Assembly (NCBI RefSeq): GCF_029688925.1
Contig: NZ_JARUKY010000006.1
Span: forward strand, 62,001-126,000
Reading direction: 5' to 3'
DNA: 64,000 nucleotides
Source of the DNA: Evansella sp. AB-P1
Lineage (GTDB): Bacteria; Bacillota; Bacilli; Bacillales; Salisediminibacteriaceae
A model generated the notes under the pieces. It did not search any database, was not told where the DNA came from, and saw only the letters and a list, made by a program, of their open reading frames with translations. This document shows positions 49,913 to 58,122 of this stretch, piece by piece; positions within the stretch are counted from its first letter, which is position 1; each line of letters begins with the position of its first letter. The translations under genes were made by a program, and so were the position numbers.

Positions 49913-50016
49913 GGTAGATAATAAAGCGGACACTACAACTGGCAATTCTAAAAATTCATGATATGTGATAGTGAAGAAGACGGCTAAACGATCGAGATCC
50001 TGTGCATTGTTGATTT
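49913..50016 (+). repeat. array leader, conserved copy 2
   Basis: Near-identical to 38598-38705 (see that entry); differences are scattered substitutions and a short deletion in TACATACAACTGG. It abuts the first array unit at TTTACAGGCTCATTGGC. Confidence 0.85.
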
Positions 50017-50310
50017 ACAGGCTCATTGGCGGCTCTCTATATGCCTGCAAATCTCCTTTTCACTTTTGCAGGCTCATTGGCGGCTCTCTATATGCCTGCA
50101 AATCTCCTTTTTCCTTTTGCAGGCTTATTGGCGACCTTCTATACGCCTGCAAACATCTTTTTCCCTTTTGCAGGTTCATTGGCGGCTTCTATATTCCTGC
50201 AAACCTTCTTTTCCCTTTTGCAGGCTCATTGACGACTGCAAAAGCTACAAAATCATAAGATGTTATTGCTGTTTCATCCTCCAAAGTACAAATCTTCACT
50301 TCCATGACTG
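50010..50310 (+). repeat. 51-bp palindromic tandem array, five units, with end motif
   Basis: Unit starts at 50017, 50068, 50119, 50170 and 50220 (51, 51, 51, 50 bp). The unit is TTTGCAGGCTCATTGGCGGC..CTATATGCCTGCAAA. A degenerate end motif (TGTTTCATCCTCCAAAGTAC) is at 50268. Located upstream of the metal ATPase gene. Confidence 0.9.
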
Positions 50311-50352
50311 TCCACCCCCTTTTTAATAATAATAAATATTTATTTGTAATTA

Positions 50353-50367
50353 TTATGATTATTATAA
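50353..50367. promoter_or_regulatory. PerR-box-like operator of the metal ATPase gene
   Basis: TTATGATTATTATAA matches 14 of 15 positions of the PerR consensus TTATAATNATTATAA. A good -10 (TATAAT, 50402-50407) lies 35 bp downstream. The B. subtilis orthologue (pfeT, formerly zosA) is PerR-controlled. Confidence 0.65.
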
Positions 50368-50525
50368 GAGTTTATTTTTAGAAAAAGATAATGGAATATG
50401 CTATAATAAATGTAACGAAAAAAATTTTTTAAAACCTTCATAAAACTTTGTAACAAATAGGTACCTATCACGCATAGACTATTTACAAAGGTAAAAAACG
50501 AATATAGTAGACTACAAGATTTATT

Positions 50526-50562
50526 GCTGACGCCAATTAGGCGTCAGCATTTCTGCTTTTTT
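50526..50562 (+). promoter_or_regulatory. terminator-like hairpin in the leader of the metal ATPase gene
   Basis: GCTGACGCC and GGCGTCAGC form a perfect 9-bp stem around AATTA, followed after seven bases by CTTTTTT. It sits about 120 nt after the -10 and 53 bp before the start codon, so it could attenuate the transcript. No known metal riboswitch consensus is recognisable. Confidence 0.6.
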
Positions 50563-50614
50563 AAGGGTAATGAAGATGATTCTATTTCTCAATTAAACGA
50601 GGGGGTGTTTCCAA

Positions 50615-52555
50615 ATGGAAACTCAAACGAACAACGTCCGACCATCTTCCTTCATCATTGATTGCTGTCACCGGGCAACAAATAGTATTTCTATGCATCG
50701 TCAGCTCTTTTTTTCATTGCTAGGTGGAGGTTTCCTACTTATCGGCTATATTCTCGACCAGCAGCAACTATCAACCGCAGCCATAATACTGTATGCTATG
50801 TCATACGTCATTGGAGGTTACTTCAAAGCAAAAGAGGGGATTCTCGATCTCATTAACGATCGATCATTAAACGTCGAAATTCTTATGATGCTTGCTGCAA
50901 TAGGTGCTGCATCAATCGGTTATTGGGGTGAGGGAGCTATCCTCATTTTCATCTTCTCCCTTAGTGGAGCAATGGAAACTTACACGTGGCAAAAAAGCGA
51001 GAAAGACTTATCCAATCTTATTGAAATGGCTCCAGATAAAGCTACCGTAATAGATGAAAACGGCAATATGCTATCAGTATCTGTGGACGAAATAGAAATT
51101 GGAAACAAGGTTATAGTAAAGCCTGGGGAACGAATACCTGTTGATGGAACAGTGTTAACTGGAGAAACTACTGTGGACGAATCAACATTAACCGGAGAAC
51201 CTCTACCTGTTGAAAAAACGAAAGGTAGTCTCATTTTCAATGGAACGATGAATGGCAAAGGGTCCATGACAGTTGAAGTGACAAAAAGGAATGTTGATTC
51301 TCTTTTCCAAAAAATGATTCAGTTAGTTAAGCAAGCAAAATCTGAACGTCCTCCTACACAACAGTGGATTGAAAAAGTAGAAGGACCTTATGTTATTATC
51401 GTCCTAACATTTGTAGCTCTTATGCTTATCGTACCTTATACAATTTTCGGCTGGAACTTTCAAGATACATTTTACCGAGCAATGGTCCTTCTCGTTGTAG
51501 CATCTCCATGCGCTGTGGTCGCTTCCGTTATGCCTGCATTATTATCAGCCATTTCAACTGGTGCACGAAACGGCATACTTATGAAGGGCGGTGTATTTTT
51601 AGAGCAGCTCTCAAAGTCTGATGTGATAGCTTTCGATAAAACAGGAACAATCACAACTGGTGTACCAGAAGTTACTGACGTTTTTTTACAAGAAGAGGCT
51701 GACGAAAGCTACGTCTACAGCGTAGTTACGGCAATAGAACAGCAGTCGAATCATCCTCTAGCCAAAGCTTTAGTTCAGTTTTCACAATCTAAGGCTGATA
51801 AAAAGCTTCCTATAGTGGAGACTATTCACGATGTTACTGGCTACGGAGTTGAAGCAACGATTGATCACTGTCGTTGGGCTATTGGTAATTGGGCGCTAAT
51901 GAAGCGAACAAACACAGGTCCATTAACCGACGAATGGTGCCAACGAGAAAAAATCTGGCAAAAGGAAGGAAAAACGGTTGTCTATGTTTCGAAAGATGAA
52001 GAGGTAGTAGCTTCTTTTGCAGTAAAAGATCAGGTTCGATCGGACGCAAAGGAAACATTGAAAGCTCTTCATGATATGGGAATAAAAACAGTCATGATTA
52101 CTGGAGATCACGAGGCGACAGCTGCATCTATTGCAAAAGAAGCAGGGGTTGACGATTGGATTGCAGAATGTCTCCCTGAGCAAAAGGTACATGAAGTAGA
52201 TCGCTTAAGAAAGAAGTATGATTCAGTGATAATGGTTGGAGACGGAGTAAACGATGCTCCTGCCCTAGCGAAGAGTCATATTGGAGTTGCAATGGGCTCA
52301 GGTACAGACATTGCTATCGATACAGCCGATCTCGTTCTTATGAAAAGTGAATTAAATAAAATCAGGTTTTCATTGGAGCTTTCTAAGCGTATGAATCGAA
52401 TTATTAAACAAAATTTGATATTCTCCATTTCAATTATTGTCATACTTATAGCCGCTAACTTCGCCCAAAGCTTAACACTTCCACTAGGCGTAATCGGTCA
52501 CGAAGGTAGTACCATTCTCGTTATTTTAAACGGATTACGTCTGTTGAAGGCGTAG
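50615..52555 (+). CDS. pfeT: P1B4-type heavy-metal ATPase, probable Fe(II) exporter (PfeT/ZosA type)
   Basis: 646 residues, no N-terminal HMA metal-binding domain. Actuator TGE at 193-195, membrane metal motif SPC at 297-299 (not CPC), phosphorylated Asp341 in DKTGT, GDGVNDAPAL near 546, and the P1B4 signature HEGST at 629-633 in the last membrane helix. SPC plus HEG(S/G)T places it with PfeT, which exports ferrous iron (the B. subtilis protein was earlier described as the zinc transporter ZosA). Co(II) is also possible. The start follows CGAGGGGGTG. The upstream PerR-like box agrees with peroxide/iron control. A terminator follows. Confidence 0.9.
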   Translation: METQTNNVRPSSFIIDCCHRATNSISMHRQLFFSLLGGGFLLIGYILDQQQLSTAAIILYAMSYVIGGYFKAKEGILDLINDRSLNVEILMMLAAIGAASIGYWGEGAILIFIFSLSGAMETYTWQKSEKDLSNLIEMAPDKATVIDENGNMLSVSVDEIEIGNKVIVKPGERIPVDGTVLTGETTVDESTLTGEPLPVEKTKGSLIFNGTMNGKGSMTVEVTKRNVDSLFQKMIQLVKQAKSERPPTQQWIEKVEGPYVIIVLTFVALMLIVPYTIFGWNFQDTFYRAMVLLVVASPCAVVASVMPALLSAISTGARNGILMKGGVFLEQLSKSDVIAFDKTGTITTGVPEVTDVFLQEEADESYVYSVVTAIEQQSNHPLAKALVQFSQSKADKKLPIVETIHDVTGYGVEATIDHCRWAIGNWALMKRTNTGPLTDEWCQREKIWQKEGKTVVYVSKDEEVVASFAVKDQVRSDAKETLKALHDMGIKTVMITGDHEATAASIAKEAGVDDWIAECLPEQKVHEVDRLRKKYDSVIMVGDGVNDAPALAKSHIGVAMGSGTDIAIDTADLVLMKSELNKIRFSLELSKRMNRIIKQNLIFSISIIVILIAANFAQSLTLPLGVIGHEGSTILVILNGLRLLKA

Positions 52556-52603
52556 AATAAAGGATGGAATAGATAAAAACATAATTAAATTTTTGCAAAA
52601 GGT

Positions 52604-52642
52604 GAAAAAACCGAGCAGAGGAAAGTTTTGCCCGGTTTTTTC
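52604..52642 (+). terminator. terminator of the metal ATPase gene
   Basis: GAAAAAACCG...GC and GCCCGGTTTTTTC form a stem with A and T tracts; it probably works in both directions for the convergent hydrolase gene. Confidence 0.85.
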
Positions 52643-52669
52643 AATTTAACAGCGACTTTTTCTACGGAT

Positions 52670-53476
52670 TCATTCTACATAGCTATATTGATTTTCTGCC
52701 TTTCTCATAAAATCCTTCAAGATATGGTTTAAAGCGTGAACCTTTTTTGTTGGTACTTGATGTGCAGTGTTACCGACAAGGATCATGGATACATCTCCTG
52801 CAATATATTGTTGAAATAAGTGACGATAATGATGAACATAATCATCCCGCTGCCCATAAATAAGGAGAACAGGGCAATGTATCCCTTTAAGGCGATCAGT
52901 TGCTTTATATTTTAGCCCCATTCGATAATACTCCTCTAAAAATTCAGGAGAAACTTGTTTTACATAGTCAGAAAGATCCTTTCTCTTTTCTGGCTTTTTT
53001 TCATGAGCAAAAGCTAATACATTTGCAATTAGTGTCATTAGTTTTTTATCCGTCGCCCAAATACCTAATTTAAATTCGTTTCGTAGTAAAAAGCTGTTCA
53101 CCTCAGGAAATCCACCAATTAATACGATTCCCTTTATACGATCGGGGAAGGAAATGGCAAGCTCTTGAACAACTGAACCCCCATTAGAATAACCACAAAT
53201 ATACGCTTGCTGGATTCCACACTCATCTAGGACACGCACTACATCCTCTGCAACAATATACATGGATAATTCCCTATCATCCGTCCCACTTCGGCCATTC
53301 CCCCTCAAATCCACAGTGATAACTGTAAATTGAGATTGTAAGCCATCCTTCTCTCCGCGAAACGTTACATGTCCCATTCCTGGAGGATGAATAAACACAA
53401 TAGGTGGACCATTCCCTGCTACTTCATAATATATCGGAGCTTTGGTTTCATCTTTAGTAATTGGCACGTTTATCAC
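52670..53476 (-). CDS. alpha/beta-fold hydrolase
   Basis: 268 residues. HPPGMGHVTF loop near 31, DLRGNGRSG near 56-64, nucleophile Ser in GYSNGG (about 95-100), acid in YGQRDDYVHHY, and His in GNTAHQVP near 245. All triad elements present. Substrate unknown. It lies downstream of argS beyond a terminator; not part of the conserved Bacillus order at this place. Confidence 0.85.
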   Translation of the reverse strand: MINVPITKDETKAPIYYEVAGNGPPIVFIHPPGMGHVTFRGEKDGLQSQFTVITVDLRGNGRSGTDDRELSMYIVAEDVVRVLDECGIQQAYICGYSNGGSVVQELAISFPDRIKGIVLIGGFPEVNSFLLRNEFKLGIWATDKKLMTLIANVLAFAHEKKPEKRKDLSDYVKQVSPEFLEEYYRMGLKYKATDRLKGIHCPVLLIYGQRDDYVHHYRHLFQQYIAGDVSMILVGNTAHQVPTKKVHALNHILKDFMRKAENQYSYVE

Positions 53477-53548
53477 CCACAGCTGAATTTTTATCTAACT
53501 AGTGCTATTTTGTGTGAATTTTAGTGGAATCATGCAAAACTCAAACTT

Positions 53549-53579
53549 AAAAACACCGCATCCCAGTATCAGGATGCGG
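53549..53579 (-). terminator. ywiB-argS terminator
   Basis: CCGCATCC and GGATGCGG with an 8-nt loop, followed on the minus strand by TGTTTTTAAG. Confidence 0.88.
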
Positions 53580-53600
53580 CGTAGTACATCATTTCTATCA

Positions 53601-55271
53601 TTACATCTTTTCAGGAGCAACAACACCAACTAGCTTCAGTGCATTTGCCAAAGTACTGCGCACCGCTTCCATTAAAGCTAGTCGAGCTTTCGTTAATTCT
53701 GCATCATCTTCGTTGATTACTTTCTCCGCGTTGTAAAAACTGTGAAGGCTTTGTGCAAGGTCATATACATAGTTCGCCATACGATGTGGCGCTCTTTTTT
53801 TTGCTGCATCTGTTACCGCTTCAGGATACTCGCCAACTTTTTTCATCAATTCAAGTTCTTTTTCAGAGGTTAAGCGACTGAAGTTTGCATTTGATTCTGC
53901 CATGTACCCAAGATCAGCGGCTTGTCTAAGCATACTGCAAATGCGTGCATGGGCATATTGTACATAGTAAACTGGGTTTTCTGTTGACTGTGATTTAGCC
54001 AAATCCATGTCAAAATCTAAATGAGTGTCTGCTGCACGCATTGCGAAGAAATAACGTGTAGCATCAATGCCTACCTCTTCCATTAGATCACGCATCGTTA
54101 CCGCTTTACCTGTACGTTTACTCATTTTCACCTTTTCTCCATTTTCAAAAAGGTTTACCATTTGGATAATCTGCACGTCGAGCTGTTCTTTATTGTAGCC
54201 TAATGCTTGAATGGCAGCTTTCATTCGAGGAATATAGCCGTGATGATCTGCTCCCCAAATATTAATTAATTCGTCAAAACCTCTGGCAAACTTATCTTTA
54301 TGGTACGAAATATCTGGTGTTAAATACGTATAAGAGCCATCACTTTTTACAAGAACACGATCCTTGTCGTCACCATACACTGTGGAACGGAACCATACAG
54401 CACCATCCTCCTCATATGTTTCTCCACGATTGTCTAATTCACCAAGAATATCTTTCACTTTTCCAGTTGTATATAAGGATGTTTCGGAGTACCAATTATC
54501 AAAGTTTACTCGAAAATCAGCAAGATCCTCCTGTAACTTGTCTAGTTCACGCTTTAGTCCGTACTCACGAAAGAAAGCTAACCGTTCTTTTTCAGGTGTA
54601 TCTTTAAATCTTTCCCCGAAAGTTTCTACAATTTCATTAGCGAATCCGATAATGTCTTGTCCATGATAACCGTCCTCCGGCATGTCCATTTGCTGTCCTA
54701 GAGCTTGAAAGTAACGAGCTTCAATAGAACGCGATAAGTTATCAATCTGATTCCCTGCATCATTTATATAGTATTCTCTCGCAACCTCATAGCCTGCTTT
54801 TTCTAAAATATTACATAGTGAATCTCCTACCGCTGCCCCTCTTGCATGTCCGAGATGAAGGGTTCCTGTAGGATTCGCAGAAACAAACTCCACTTGAATT
54901 TTCGTTCCTTTTCCGAAATCCGTATTACCATATGCATCTCCTTTATCAAGGACAGTTGCAATTACGTCAGATAAGTAGTCTTGTTTCATAAAGAAATTAA
55001 TAAAACCAGGCCCTGCAATTTCAACCTTATTAACACTTGCTTTTTCTTTATTAAAATGGTTTACAATATCATCTGCAATCATTCGTGGTGCCTTTTTAGC
55101 GATTCTAGCTAATTGCATCGCCATATTTGTTGCGTAATCCCCATGTTCCTTCTCCTTTGGTGATTCGATAACAACAGATGGCATATTTTCATCATTAGCT
55201 AAGCCGGCACTTTTAACTGCAGCAATAATCTCATTTTTCAATTGTTCCTTTAATTTTTCCACTTGGTTCAT
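53601..55271 (-). CDS. argS: arginyl-tRNA synthetase
   Basis: 556 residues. N-terminal Add-1 domain (about 1-115), class I signature HIGH as HLGH at 139-142 in [19 protein letters not shown] near 375, and a DALR-type anticodon domain at the C-terminus ([29 protein letters not shown]). Starts one base after the ywiB stop, so the two are translationally coupled, as in other Bacillaceae. Confidence 0.97.
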   Translation of the reverse strand: MNQVEKLKEQLKNEIIAAVKSAGLANDENMPSVVIESPKEKEHGDYATNMAMQLARIAKKAPRMIADDIVNHFNKEKASVNKVEIAGPGFINFFMKQDYLSDVIATVLDKGDAYGNTDFGKGTKIQVEFVSANPTGTLHLGHARGAAVGDSLCNILEKAGYEVAREYYINDAGNQIDNLSRSIEARYFQALGQQMDMPEDGYHGQDIIGFANEIVETFGERFKDTPEKERLAFFREYGLKRELDKLQEDLADFRVNFDNWYSETSLYTTGKVKDILGELDNRGETYEEDGAVWFRSTVYGDDKDRVLVKSDGSYTYLTPDISYHKDKFARGFDELINIWGADHHGYIPRMKAAIQALGYNKEQLDVQIIQMVNLFENGEKVKMSKRTGKAVTMRDLMEEVGIDATRYFFAMRAADTHLDFDMDLAKSQSTENPVYYVQYAHARICSMLRQAADLGYMAESNANFSRLTSEKELELMKKVGEYPEAVTDAAKKRAPHRMANYVYDLAQSLHSFYNAEKVINEDDAELTKARLALMEAVRSTLANALKLVGVVAPEKM

Positions 55272-55718
55272 TTATCTTTCTACCTCCTTAAATTTCACCT
55301 GCATTTCGTAATTCCCTGCTTTTGAACCTTGTAATCGTAAAGAATATCGAAGCTTTAGTGAACCTTGGTGCTTCTCGTTATCCCAATTGAATACAATTTC
55401 TTTCGTCTTTGTCTCCATTGTCATTATGCCGAACGGACTCTGATATGTCCCCTCTGTACTTATACCTGAAACAAATCGTTGATTCATTGTTACAGCACCT
55501 TTTCGTAACACGATTAGTTCATTTTTTTGAATTTTCATGGTTTGCATTGTCGTCTTATTTTGCCCTTCTTGGAGAGGCTCTTGGAATCGTAAAAACATAG
55601 CAGATCCCTTATGGAATATGTGACCCTTCGCATTCAACTCTGTCGTATCTTTTTGTGACCCATCCCTAATTGTTGTTTTCATCTTTATCTGAATGGGCTT
55701 GCCCTTTGTTGAAGCCAT
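55272..55718 (-). CDS. ywiB: DUF1934 beta-barrel protein (YwiB)
   Basis: 148 residues from MASTKGKPIQIKMKTTIRDG (55718), following GGGGTGATT; ten further codons upstream are unlikely. A regular alternation of beta strands (KMKTTIRDG, SAMFLRFQEP, TMKIQKNELIVLRKG, GIMTMETKTKEIVF, GSLKLRYSLRLQ, NYEMQVKFKE) suits the calycin-like barrel known for YwiB. Function unknown; the constant link to argS suggests a housekeeping role. Confidence 0.88.
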   Translation of the reverse strand: MASTKGKPIQIKMKTTIRDGSQKDTTELNAKGHIFHKGSAMFLRFQEPLQEGQNKTTMQTMKIQKNELIVLRKGAVTMNQRFVSGISTEGTYQSPFGIMTMETKTKEIVFNWDNEKHQGSLKLRYSLRLQGSKAGNYEMQVKFKEVER

Positions 55719-55929
55719 TGTTAAATCACCCCAAATTATGTAATGCATTGTCGGTCATTATAATAACTTATGTATTATATCTAAAAATGCCTATCTTCTT
55801 CAAGCTTTTCCTAATTTTCTTCTTTTTTTACTTCTATAATTTTTTTTATTTCATAATTTAAACTTGCTTGCATGGGCGGTGTAACCTGAAAACAGAAGCA
55901 TATTTTAGATTACAATAACGGAGCATGAG

Positions 55930-56075
55930 GGAGTTTTAGCGTGAGATCGAATCAGGGAAAATTGAAGATGGCACAAAAGTATCTGGTTCATTCCCTGAGC
56001 ATGATCGTGGCTGAAGGTGAGATTGAACCAGGGGAAATTCGATGTTGGTTCAGTTGAAGCTGGTTCAATATAACT
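55930..56075. repeat. GGTTCA-rich irregular repeats
   Basis: CTGGTTCATTCCCTGAGCATGATCG, ATTGAACCAGGGG, TTGGTTCAGTTGAAGC and TGGTTCAATAT are direct and inverted copies of a GGTTCA motif also seen at 1556-1620. No steady period. Confidence 0.5.
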
Positions 56076-56104
56076 AGGGAAGAATAAAACATATAGAGAG
56101 GTAT

Positions 56105-56400
56105 GTCTACTCTGAAAATGCAAAAGAAGACTTGCTATTGTTCCCGCAAATGGTGGAAAAATAAAAATACGGTAAGAATGAAGTCGCTATTCTTACCGCA
56201 AACGGCGGAAAAACAAAAATGCAGTAAGGATGAAGTCGCTATTGTTCCCGCAAACGATGGAACAACAAAAATGCAGGATGATAGAAACCTCCTATCTTAC
56301 CGCAAACTGTATGAGATTGGAAATGGGGGAAGATTAGTATACCTTAAAAAGAACATTTTCATCCCTCACGGTGCAAATGTTCACTTCCATGGGGAGTCTG
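56105..56400 (+). repeat. module C: 52-bp hairpin array, four units, with end motif
   Basis: Starts CTACTCTGAAAATG at 56107. CCGCA recurs at 56144, 56196, 56248 and 56300, exactly 52 bp apart. In the first interval, CGGTAAGAAT and ATTCTTACCG pair perfectly around GAAGTCGCT. The end motif CATTTTCATCCCTCACGG is at 56359. The 52-bp array of the other subtype follows at once. Confidence 0.88.
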
Positions 56401-56407
56401 CCCTATT

Positions 56408-57035
56408 CCTCTGTTCCCGCAAATCTCTTTTTACCCTTTGCAGCAACGCTGGATTCTTCCTCTGTGCCTGCAAACCTCTTTTTTACCCTTTGCAGCAACG
56501 CTGGACTTTTCCTCTGTTCCCGCAAACCTCTTTTTCTCCCTTTGCAGCAACGCTGGACACTTCCTCCGTTCCCGCAAACCTCTTTTTCTCCCTTTGTAGC
56601 AACGCTGGATTCTTCCTCTGTGCCTGCAAATCTCTTTTTTACCCTTTGTAGCAACGCTGGATTCTTCCTCCGTTCCCGCAAACCTCTTTTTTACCCTTTG
56701 TAGCAACGCTGGATTCTTCCTCCGTTCCTGCAAATCTCTTTTTCTCCCTTTGCAGCAACGCTGGACACTTCCTCTGTGCCTGCAAATCTCTTTTTCTCCC
56801 TTTGCAGCAACGCTGGACACTTCCTTTGTGCCTGCAAACCTCTTTTTTACCCTTTGCAGCAACGCTGGATTCTTCCTCCGTTCCCGCAAACCTCTTTTTC
56901 TCCCTTTGCAGCAACGCTGGACACTTCCTCTGTTCCCGCAAACCTCTTTTTCTCCTTTTGCAGCAACGCTGGACACTTCCTCTGTTCCTGCAAATCTCTT
57001 TTTCTCCCTTTGCAGCAACGGAGCTCCTTCCTTCC
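56408..57035 (+). repeat. 52-bp palindromic tandem array, twelve units
   Basis: G(C/T)AGCAACGCTGG starts at 56440, 56492, 56544, 56596, 56648, 56700, 56752, 56804, 56856, 56908, 56960 and 57012: eleven intervals, every one exactly 52 bp. The unit carries TTTGCAGCAACGCTGGA, CTTCCTC, GT(T/G)CC(C/T)GCAAA and a CTCTTTTTCTCCC run. Substitutions are concentrated at a few positions, with no indels. It runs to the end of speE and lies where B. subtilis has speB. The many open frames are artefacts. Confidence 0.95.
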
Positions 57036-57042
57036 TTCCCTA

Positions 57043-57873
57043 TTAAGCTTCTGTTAAATCCTTTACGAATCTCGGTAATACAAATGCCGCTTTATGAATT
57101 TCTTTCGTAAAATACTTCGTATCAATCTCGTGAAAACGTTCGTCCGAGACTTGTAGAGGGTCATATTTTTTTGACCCTAGCGTAAAGGTCCATAACCCGC
57201 TTGGATAGGTTGGTATGTTGGCAGTATATAAACGAGTAATTGGAAAGGTCTCTTTCACATCCTTGAAGGCATTTTTAATAACCTCTTGGTGGAACCATGG
57301 ATTATCCGTTTGTGCTACAAATATACCATCTTCCTTTAATGCCTTTGAAATACCTTCATAAAAACCTTTCGTGAATAGGTTTACAGCTGGTCCAACCGGT
57401 TCCGTAGAGTCTACCATAATGACATCATACTTATTTTCACACTGAGCAATATGCATAAAGCCATCATCCACTTTTACTTCTACACGAACATCATCAAGTT
57501 TACCAGCAATTGTAGGTAAGTATTGTTTGGAGTAATCAATAACCTTCCCATCAATATCGACGAGTGTAGCTTTTTCTACTTCAGGATGCTTTAATATTTC
57601 TCTTATAACTCCACCGTCGCCCCCTCCCACAACAAGTACTTGCTTCGGATTAGGATGAGTAAAAAGAGGAATGTGGGCTACCATTTCGTGATAGACAAAC
57701 TCATCCTTTTCTGTGGTCATTACCATTCCATCTAGGATTAACATATTCCCAAATTCCGCTGTCTCCACCATTTCTAGATCTTGAAAATCTGTTTTTTCAC
57801 TAACATACGTTTGCTTTAATCGCATTGTTATACCAAAGTCCTTCGTTTGCTTTTCTGTAAACCATGATTCCAT
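57043..57873 (-). CDS. speE: spermidine synthase
   Basis: 276 residues from [14 protein letters not shown] (57873), following TGAGGTGAC; an upstream GTG is part of that site. [38 protein letters not shown] (decarboxylated SAM binding), VDIDGKVI, and [20 protein letters not shown] with the catalytic Asp. Transfers aminopropyl to putrescine. The agmatinase gene speB, usually next, is absent here: the 52-bp array begins 8 bp after the stop. Confidence 0.95.
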   Translation of the reverse strand: MESWFTEKQTKDFGITMRLKQTYVSEKTDFQDLEMVETAEFGNMLILDGMVMTTEKDEFVYHEMVAHIPLFTHPNPKQVLVVGGGDGGVIREILKHPEVEKATLVDIDGKVIDYSKQYLPTIAGKLDDVRVEVKVDDGFMHIAQCENKYDVIMVDSTEPVGPAVNLFTKGFYEGISKALKEDGIFVAQTDNPWFHQEVIKNAFKDVKETFPITRLYTANIPTYPSGLWTFTLGSKKYDPLQVSDERFHEIDTKYFTKEIHKAAFVLPRFVKDLTEA

Positions 57874-58055
57874 AATTGTCACCTCATTTTATACATTCAC
57901 TATGTCCATAAATTACAAACACCCATTTATTTTTTTCTCAATGATTGCCACTATTCACTACACTTTATCTTCATCAAAATATAGCTATTTTATCCCCAGT
58001 AACATGGATAGGTATACCCATTCATTTTTCTACAAAAATCTTTTCACTCCCCATA

Positions 58056-58086
58056 GTATATAGCCCTACTATTTGTGGAAAACTGT
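58056..58086 (+). promoter_or_regulatory. weak candidate sigma-F-type promoter of the PBP gene
   Basis: GTATA (58056-58060), 16 bp, then GGAAAACTG. The -35 fits the sigma-F pattern; the -10 fits only partly. B. subtilis pbpG is forespore-expressed, which is why I looked. Confidence 0.3.
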
Positions 58087-58122
58087 GGTAATAAATCCCG
58101 GGAATTGAGAGGGTGAAAAGTA

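Noticed and set aside
50460-50614. known metal riboswitch (NiCo/czcD or yybP-ykoY type) before the metal ATPase
   Set aside because: Only a single simple hairpin is visible; none of the consensus cores I know is present.
58075-58085. DnaA box TGTGGAAAA upstream of pbpG
   Set aside because: A single near-consensus site is expected by chance and is not clustered.
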